Source: DATKEH01 sp035546355
GTDB taxonomy: Bacteria; Acidobacteriota; Thermoanaerobaculia; Multivoradales; JAIOJS01
DNA length: 5,327 bases
Reading direction: 5' to 3'
NCBI GenBank assembly: GCA_035546355.1
Contig: DATKEH010000390.1
Coordinates: 1-5,327 of the forward strand
Shown here: positions 1 to 5,327 of the stretch, piece by piece
Position numbering within the stretch: the stretch's first letter is position 1
Layout of the letters: every line of letters begins with the position of its first letter
Notes under the pieces: generated by a model
Told to the model about the DNA's origin: nothing
The model's input: the letters and a program-made list of their open reading frames with translations, nothing else
The model's database searches: none
Position numbers and translations under genes: made by a program

Positions 1-1
1 G

Positions 2-208
2 GTCCCTCGGCTCGAGGTGGTCGAGAGCTTCGGCGGCGTCCCGGCGGAGGTGCGGCCGAAGCTGGTCTCCTGCTGCGAGCAGCTCTGCAGCCCGACCCTC
101 ACGCCGGAGCAGATGGGGCAGGAGGTGCCCGCCAACCTGGAGCGGGTGGTCCGGCTGCTGGACGCGCTCACCGTCAGCACCGCCGAACGGCTCGCGCTGC
201 TGGCATGA
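2..208 (+). CDS. C-terminal end of an unrecognised protein (5' partial)
   Basis: The frame is open from the first bases of the window to a TGA at 206-208, giving 68 visible codons, so the gene begins upstream. A GTG at 17 could be a start, but the frame stays open before it and no ribosome binding site is visible, so a truncated longer gene is more likely. Coding is supported by codon use: 65 of 68 codons end in G or C, as in the neighbours. The visible tail is mostly helical in character, with a CCEQLC segment holding three cysteines within six residues and a leucine-rich amphipathic end (RVVRLLDALTVSTAERLALLA). I recognise no domain and assign no function. It converges on glnS with 12 bp between the stop codons. 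Confidence 0.6.
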   Translation, partial: VPRLEVVESFGGVPAEVRPKLVSCCEQLCSPTLTPEQMGQEVPANLERVVRLLDALTVSTAERLALLA

Positions 209-220
209 GCCGGCCCGGTC

Positions 221-2584
<2,364 letters not shown>

Positions 2585-2592
2585 GGGCGGAG

Positions 2593-2598
2593 AGGTTA
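2593..2598 (-). promoter_or_regulatory. Candidate -10 element for a leaderless glnS transcript
   Basis: On the minus strand TAACCT lies 8 nt before the glnS ATG, matching the TAnnnT form of a -10 box at the distance that would start transcription at or next to the start codon. No Shine-Dalgarno sequence is present in the same stretch, which fits a leaderless message. No clear TTGACA-like -35 box is visible. The hexamer lies in the 55-bp gap behind the propeller lipoprotein gene, so glnS could be read both from here and by readthrough. This is inference from spacing only. Confidence 0.3.
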
Positions 2599-2639
2599 GC
2601 AGGGCGCCGGGGGGATTCGATCGGGTCTCGTCCAGGCCG

Positions 2640-3620
2640 CTACTCCGCGCCGTCCGTGGTGGCGACGAAGGCGAGGAGCTCCCCCTTCGGGTGCACCGCC
2701 AGGCGGCTGATGGTCCCCACCCCCTGGGGGGCGAGGTCGGCCACCAGCAGCCATCCCTCCTGCCCCTGCCGCCAGCGCAGCAGGCGGCTCCCCTGGCCGC
2801 ACCAGAGGGTTCCGCCGGGGCCCCAGGCCACGTCCTCGCTGCCGGGCAGCAACTGCACCAGCGGCTCGCTCTCGCCGGTGATCAGGTCGTATCGCGTCAC
2901 CCACAGCGCTTCCCCCTGCCGCTGCACGTAGCTCATCGCCTGTTCCCCGGGGATGCGGTGCAGCGAGCGGCCGACGTCGCGGGCGACCAGCTGCGGCGGC
3001 CCGCCGGGCAGCGACACCCGCTGCAGGGCCGGGGGCTCGCCGAGGACGAACAGGAACACCGTGGTGGGGTCGGCCCAGGCGTGATAGCCGACCGGCTCGA
3101 CATGGGGCAGCAGCAGGGTGATGTCGCGCCCCGGGTCGAGGGAGACGCGCCACAAGCGTTGCCTCTCGTCGCTCTCCACTCGCACCACCGAGATCGCCGC
3201 CTCGCCGGGGATCGGCGTCGGCGAGAACTCGCTCTCCGGGGTGGCGGTGACGCGGGCGCGGCCGCCGCCGCGTAGCAGGTGGATCCAGACGTCGGCCTGG
3301 CCGTCACCGATGGCGGTGTAGAGCACACCGTGTCCGTCGGGCAGGAACGCCGGTTGGTTGTCGTAGCCCGGCCGGCGGGTGATGTTCCGCGGCTCGCCCA
3401 CCGTCGGCGCCTCGGCGCCGCCCTGTAGCGGCGCCAGCCAGATCTCGGTGTCGGGCACCTCGGCGACCGCCGCCGGCGGCGTAGCGGCCGGCCCGCCGCG
3501 CGGCGCACCCGGGACGGCGGCGCAGGCCGACGCCAGGATCGACGGCAGGAGCAGAAGCAGGAGCAGCGAGGGCGCGGGGCGGTGGTGGGGTCGTGGGCGG
3601 CGATCGGTCCGGCGTTGCAT
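2640..3620 (-). CDS. Putative lipoprotein with a TolB/PD40-like beta-propeller
   Basis: The 326-residue protein has a long Arg/His-rich n-region (1-17), a hydrophobic core with seven consecutive leucines (19-25) and a lipobox-like LASAC ending at Cys33. It is therefore probably cleaved by signal peptidase II and lipid-anchored outside the cytoplasmic membrane. A Pro/Ala/Gly linker (about 36-56) leads to repeated beta-propeller blades. The clearest blade has RNITRRPGYDNQPAFLPDG (78-96) followed by DGQADVW (106-112), the PD40/TolB pattern in which a sugar-free 'DN-P-SPDG...DIW' unit recurs. Later blades are more degenerate (DVAWGPGGTLWCG, ISRLAVHPKGELLAF). No catalytic domain follows, so a binding or scaffold role is likely; the ligand is unknown. 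The ATG at 3620 was chosen because it immediately precedes the signal peptide and has GGAGG 4 nt upstream. The frame is open further upstream, but that stretch overlaps the divergent DJ-1 gene. glnS follows 55 bp downstream on the same strand. Confidence 0.85.
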   Translation of the reverse strand: MQRRTDRRPRPHHRPAPSLLLLLLLPSILASACAAVPGAPRGGPAATPPAAVAEVPDTEIWLAPLQGGAEAPTVGEPRNITRRPGYDNQPAFLPDGHGVLYTAIGDGQADVWIHLLRGGGRARVTATPESEFSPTPIPGEAAISVVRVESDERQRLWRVSLDPGRDITLLLPHVEPVGYHAWADPTTVFLFVLGEPPALQRVSLPGGPPQLVARDVGRSLHRIPGEQAMSYVQRQGEALWVTRYDLITGESEPLVQLLPGSEDVAWGPGGTLWCGQGSRLLRWRQGQEGWLLVADLAPQGVGTISRLAVHPKGELLAFVATTDGAE

Positions 3621-3624
3621 GCTC

Positions 3625-3629
3625 CCTCC
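3625..3629 (-). promoter_or_regulatory. Ribosome binding site of the propeller lipoprotein gene
   Basis: GGAGG on the minus strand within the purine run GGGAGGGAGC, 4 nt before the ATG at 3620. The spacing is a little short, but the site supports this start over any upstream extension of the open frame. Confidence 0.6.
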
Positions 3630-3780
3630 CGGTTCGGCGGGCCGCGCCGCGGCCGCGCCGCTGCCCGACGCCTCACTGTATCGAATCCGCCACGGCGGGC
3701 GAGACGGCCGTCCCGCCGCGCCGAAGGCATCCGGCTTGCACGTCCCGATCCGCGACCTGACGACCCGATACCGACCCACA
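3630..3780. promoter_or_regulatory. Divergent intergenic region between lipoprotein and DJ-1 genes
   Basis: The divergent genes are separated by 175 bp, and this part should hold both promoters. For the minus-strand lipoprotein gene a TACAGT (3675-3680, minus strand) fits a TAnnnT -10 box and would give a leader of about 50 nt, but no convincing -35 lies upstream of it. For the plus-strand gene, TTGCAC at 3736-3741 resembles a -35 box, yet nothing resembling a -10 box sits 16-19 bp downstream. I see no clear operator palindrome. The regulatory assignment rests mainly on gene arrangement. Confidence 0.3.
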
Positions 3781-3785
3781 GGAGG
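3781..3785 (+). promoter_or_regulatory. Ribosome binding site of the DJ-1/PfpI gene
   Basis: GGAGG lies 10 nt before the ATG at 3796. It sets that start in preference to far upstream in-frame starts, the first of them at 3379, which would run antisense through the signal peptide of the lipoprotein gene. Confidence 0.75.
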
Positions 3786-3795
3786 ACCCCGACCA

Positions 3796-4359
3796 ATGGC
3801 CCAGCTCGACGACATGAAGGTCGCCATCCTGGTCGCCGACGGATTCGAACAGGTGGAGCTCGAGGAGCCGCGCAAGGCGCTGGAAGAAGCCGGCGCCACG
3901 CCGCGCGTCGTCTCGCCCGCCGAAGGCAAGGTAAAGGGCTGGAACCACACCGACTGGGGTGAAGAAGTGCCGGTCGACGTGCCGCTCGACGGCGCCGACC
4001 CCGCCGATTTCGACGCGCTGTTGCTGCCCGGTGGGGTGATGAACCCGGACAAGCTGCGACGGGTCGACGAGGCGCAGCGGTTCGTCGCGGCGTTCTTCGA
4101 CGCCGGCAAGCCGGTCGCCGTGATCTGCCATGGCCCCTGGACGCTGATCGACGCCGGGGTGGCCCGCGGACGCCGGATGACCTCCTACCACACCATCCAG
4201 CTGGACCTGAAGAACGCCGGCGTGGACTGGGTGGACCAGGAAGTGGTGGTCGACGGCACGCTGGTGAGCAGCCGCAAGCCCGACGACCTGCCGGCGTTCA
4301 ACCGGGAGATGATCCGGGTGTTCGCCACCGCACGCCGGCCCGCCGCAGCGCCAGCATAG
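3796..4359 (+). CDS. DJ-1/PfpI family protein, YhbO-like (putative deglycase or protease-like)
   Basis: This 187-residue cytoplasmic protein matches the DJ-1/PfpI superfamily (type 1 glutamine amidotransferase-like fold) along its length and is close to the usual size of about 170-190. The first strand, MKVAILVADGFEQVE, carries the conserved acidic residue Glu18. FDALLLPGG (72-80) precedes the oxyanion region. The nucleophile elbow AVICHGPW places the expected catalytic Cys at 111 with His112 beside it. The tail DQEVVVDGTLVSSRKPDDLPAFNRE (147-171) is the typical PfpI/YhbO ending. Family members such as E. coli YhbO and Pyrococcus PfpI are linked to stress resistance, and protease, chaperone and glycated-protein repair activities have been proposed for them; the true activity is debated. 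All key residues are intact. It is divergent from the lipoprotein gene and followed 42 bp later by the P-loop NTPase gene. A short Ala/Pro tail (179-187) is extra. Confidence 0.93.
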   Translation: MAQLDDMKVAILVADGFEQVELEEPRKALEEAGATPRVVSPAEGKVKGWNHTDWGEEVPVDVPLDGADPADFDALLLPGGVMNPDKLRRVDEAQRFVAAFFDAGKPVAVICHGPWTLIDAGVARGRRMTSYHTIQLDLKNAGVDWVDQEVVVDGTLVSSRKPDDLPAFNREMIRVFATARRPAAAPA

Positions 4360-4388
4360 GGAGCTGCGGGCCGGAAGCCTCGAGGCGG

Positions 4389-4394
4389 TAGCAT
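4389..4394 (+). promoter_or_regulatory. Candidate -10 element for a leaderless NTPase transcript
   Basis: TAGCAT (TAnnnT form) ends 7 nt before the ATG at 4402, so transcription could begin at the start codon itself. The nearest purine run (GAGG, 4382-4385) is 16 nt from the ATG, too far to act as a normal ribosome binding site. No -35 box is evident. Cotranscription with the DJ-1 gene is still possible because the gap is only 42 bp. Confidence 0.3.
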
Positions 4395-4401
4395 TCCCCG
4401 C

Positions 4402-4980
4402 ATGGTGGCTGACGCCGCTGCCGGCTCGTCCAAGATCGCCTTCATCGGCACCCACGGCGTGGGCAAGACCACGCTGTGCTTCGATCTCGCCGCGCGGCTC
4501 AAGCGCGGCGACGTCGCCCTCGAGGTGGTCCACGAGGTGGCGCGGCGGTGCCCGCTGGCGATCAACGAGGACACCAGCCTGGCGGCGCAATCGTGGATCC
4601 TCCACACGCAGGTGGCCGAGGAGGTCCTGGCGGCGGCCCGCTACCCGGTGGTGCTGTGCGACCGCAGCGTGCTCGACAACTACGTCTACCTGCTGCTGGC
4701 CGCCGGCGAGCGGCCCGGGCTGACGGCCCTGGTCGACTCGTGGGTGGGCACCTACGACCTGCTGGTGCACGTACCCGCCCTGGCGGCCCCCAGCCCCGAC
4801 GGGGTGCGCGCCGCCGACCCCGCCTTCCAGCGGCTGGTGGAGGAGCGGCTCGACCGCGAGCTGGCGCGGCGCGGGCTCGAGCCCCTGCGGCTCGAGCCGC
4901 ACCATCGGCACGGTTGGGTCGACGCCGTCGAGGAGGCGGTGTGGAGGGTCCTGCGGTCTCCTCAGCTGCGGCTCCTGTGA
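4402..4980 (+). CDS. Small P-loop NTPase, NadR/AAA_28 kinase-like, substrate unknown
   Basis: The 192-residue cytoplasmic protein opens with a Walker A loop, GTHGVGKTT (16-24). A hydrophobic strand ending in VVLCDRSVLDNYVY (83-96) follows, in which D87-R88-S89 resembles the DR(S/T) motif that closes Walker B in nucleoside-kinase-like P-loop enzymes. HEVARR (44-49) occupies the place where these kinases often carry substrate-binding acidic and basic residues. TYDLLVHVP (117-125) is the next core strand, and DGVR plus ADPAFQRLVEERLDREL (133-154) looks like the lid helix with a phosphate-contacting Arg136. This order is typical of the AAA_28 family, related to the kinase domain of NadR. A role phosphorylating a nucleoside, nucleotide or similar small molecule is plausible but not shown. 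A GTG at 4405, directly after the ATG, is an alternative start. It follows the DJ-1 gene by 42 bp; no functional partner is obvious. Confidence 0.8.
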   Translation: MVADAAAGSSKIAFIGTHGVGKTTLCFDLAARLKRGDVALEVVHEVARRCPLAINEDTSLAAQSWILHTQVAEEVLAAARYPVVLCDRSVLDNYVYLLLAAGERPGLTALVDSWVGTYDLLVHVPALAAPSPDGVRAADPAFQRLVEERLDRELARRGLEPLRLEPHHRHGWVDAVEEAVWRVLRSPQLRLL

Positions 4981-5003
4981 GCGGGACCGGTCGTCGCGCG
5001 GGC

Positions 5004-5009
5004 TAACCT
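5004..5009 (+). promoter_or_regulatory. TAACCT -10-like hexamer just outside the inverted-repeat element
   Basis: The hexamer is identical to the one before glnS and lies 2 bp outside the left terminal repeat. A start 7-8 nt downstream would fall at about 5017, inside that repeat, so a plus-strand transcript would begin almost exactly at the edge of the element. There is no obvious -35. GGGCT (5000-5004) and AGCCC (5013-5017) can also form a small stem around it. Tentative. Confidence 0.2.
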
Positions 5010-5011
5010 AG

Positions 5012-5046
5012 CAGCCCGTGGCAGAAGTCTCGTGGGGCGCGTTGCG
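5012..5046 (+). repeat. Left terminal arm of the element
   Basis: It pairs with 5293-5327. The outer 18 bp are perfect. The inner part has mismatches at 5037/5302 and 5043/5296, and T-G or G-T pairs at 5030/5309, 5033/5306, 5042/5297 and 5046/5293. All four would be G-U wobbles in a plus-strand transcript, but A-C mismatches in a minus-strand one. Confidence 0.85.
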
Positions 5047-5134
5047 AGCGTCATGGGCCCAGATGCAAGGCGCGCCGACGAAGGCGATACTGGGTTATCG
5101 TCGAGGAGGCGCAACGCAGGCAGATGGGCCCATG
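5041..5134 (+). repeat. Internal hairpin module A
   Basis: The module begins with GTTGCG (5041-5046). Arms CATGGGCCCA (5052-5061) and TGGGCCCATG (5125-5134) pair over 10 bp. Inside follow GCAAGGCGCG (5065-5074), an apical stem GGCGATA/TATCGTC (5083-5089 and 5096-5102, one G-T pair, loop CTGGGT) and AACGCAG (5113-5119). The arms contain the self-palindrome TGGGCCCA, so the long-range pairing of the arms is less certain than its length suggests. It shares its layout with module B, which lies on the other strand. Confidence 0.7.
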
Positions 5135-5136
5135 CC

Positions 5137-5201
5137 GCCGCCTCTAAGGCCGAAGGCCGTGACTGCGAGCCCGTCAGGGCGAAGCAAACCCGAAGGGCGG
5201 C
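5137..5201. repeat. Central hairpin cluster between the two modules
   Basis: GCCGCC (5137-5142) can pair with GGCGGC (5196-5201). Within are GGCC-GAA-GGCC (5148-5158), GCCC-GTCA-GGGC (5169-5180) and CCC-GAA-GGG (5189-5197), which competes with the closing stem for two bases. On the minus strand the two GAA loops read TTC, and the last hairpin can then be drawn as a C(UUCG)G loop. Short GC stems are cheap in this base composition, but three in 50 bp is dense. Confidence 0.5.
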
Positions 5202-5208
5202 AGCGATT

Positions 5209-5288
5209 TGCGGCACCAGGCTGCGTTACTCGTCGTCGCCGATGAGCACCGCATCGACTCCTCCTCGCGCCTTGCCTGATACCGCAAC
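5209..5288 (-). repeat. Internal hairpin module B, inverted relative to module A
   Basis: Read on the minus strand it opens with GTTGCG (5283-5288) and arm TGCGGTATCAGG (5275-5286), then GCAAGGCGCG (5266-5275), an apical stem CGATG/CATCG (5252-5256 with 5240-5244), AACGCAG (5221-5227) and the closing arm CCTGGTGCCGCA (5209-5220). The arms pair over 12 positions with two G-U pairs on the minus strand. The order of blocks is the same as in module A, while the arm and loop sequences differ. Confidence 0.7.
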
Positions 5289-5327
5289 TCGCTGCCGCGC
5301 GACCCGCGGGACTTCTGCCACGGGCTG

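Larger units (their letters stand above)
5012..5327. repeat. Large structured inverted-repeat element (MITE/BIME-like or structured RNA)
   Basis: This covers the long gene-free stretch at the right end. CAGCCCGTGGCAGAAGTC at 5012-5029 is the exact reverse complement of 5310-5327. The pairing continues inward to 5046/5293: over 35 positions I count 29 Watson-Crick pairs, 4 G-T pairs and 2 mismatches. Inside lie module A (5041-5134), a central hairpin cluster (5137-5201) and module B in inverted orientation (5209-5288), so a single strand could fold as a cloverleaf with a closing stem and three arms. Open frames across it have mixed third-base use (for example GCA, GAA, CGA, TCA, CAA, ATA, GGT, TAT), unlike the flanking genes, so it is not coding. 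No transposase is present. The right flank lies outside the window, so a target duplication cannot be tested and the element could extend further. Confidence 0.8.

Noticed and set aside
1..35. Twin-arginine (Tat) signal in the lipoprotein n-region (residues 1-35 of the protein, not window bases)
   Set aside because: Paired arginines are present, but the S-R-R-x-F-L-K pattern is missing. An ordinary Sec/lipoprotein signal fits better.
3379..3795. In-frame upstream extension of the DJ-1 gene (to 326 codons)
   Set aside because: It would overlap the signal-peptide end of the divergent lipoprotein gene. The translation there is low-complexity, and a good GGAGG at 3781-3785 supports the ATG at 3796.
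3621..4109. In-frame upstream extension of the lipoprotein gene (to 489 codons)
   Set aside because: It would bury the signal peptide inside the protein and run antisense to the DJ-1 gene. GGAGG directly before 3620 supports the shorter form.
4962..5216. 84-codon minus-strand open frame across the element
   Set aside because: It overlaps the end of the NTPase gene and the hairpin modules, with no ribosome binding site or recognisable motif.
5018..5245. 75-codon plus-strand open frame starting at GTG 5018
   Set aside because: It lies in the inverted-repeat element, its third codon positions are mixed, unlike real genes here, and its sequence is explained by the pairing modules. It would only matter if a leaderless transcript from 5004-5009 were shown to be translated.
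5012..5327. tRNA, rRNA or CRISPR array in the structured region
   Set aside because: No tRNA T-loop or anticodon arm, no rRNA core sequence and no regularly spaced direct repeats are visible. The repeats are inverted and occur only twice.

Overview
The window comes from a very GC-rich bacterium (roughly 70% G+C by eye, with third codon positions almost all G or C in the real genes). A lipoprotein-type signal on the beta-propeller protein points to a cell with secreted, lipid-anchored proteins. A GlnRS fused to a GatB/YqeY-type tail is seen in lineages such as Deinococcus, Bacteroidetes, Acidobacteria and myxobacteria. An uncultured acidobacterial or deltaproteobacterial-like genome fits best, but the sequence does not fix the phylum.

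Layout, left to right. (1) The last 68 codons of an unrecognised plus-strand gene (2-208) run into a 7-bp stem-loop (209-235) that it shares with the convergent gene glnS. (2) glnS (221-2584, minus) encodes a 787-residue glutaminyl-tRNA synthetase with a C-terminal GatB/YqeY tRNA-binding domain. (3) Upstream of it, on the same strand, lies a 326-residue putative lipoprotein with a TolB/PD40-like beta-propeller (2640-3620). (4) A 175-bp divergent intergenic region separates this from a plus-strand DJ-1/PfpI-family protein (3796-4359). (5) A 192-residue P-loop NTPase of the NadR/AAA_28 kinase-like type follows (4402-4980). (6) The last ~320 bp (5012-5327) hold no credible gene. They form a large, highly structured inverted-repeat element.

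The genes do not form one obvious pathway. glnS is housekeeping, the DJ-1 protein is probably a stress or repair enzyme, and the propeller lipoprotein and the small NTPase have unknown partners or substrates. glnS and the NTPase gene have no Shine-Dalgarno sequence, but each has a TAnnnT -10-like hexamer 7-8 nt before the ATG, the layout expected of leaderless transcripts. The propeller and DJ-1 genes have ordinary GGAGG sites.

The most interesting part is the terminal element. An 18-bp perfect terminal inverted repeat, extendable to 35 positions, closes a region with two internal modules in opposite orientation. The modules share the short blocks GCAAGGCGCG and AACGCAG, but their pairing arms have different sequences that still pair. 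A cluster of small hairpins lies between them. As a single strand it could fold into a giant cloverleaf. The same TAACCT hexamer found before glnS lies directly outside its left end. It could be a MITE- or BIME-like mobile repeat or a structured RNA gene. I do not recognise it as a described family.
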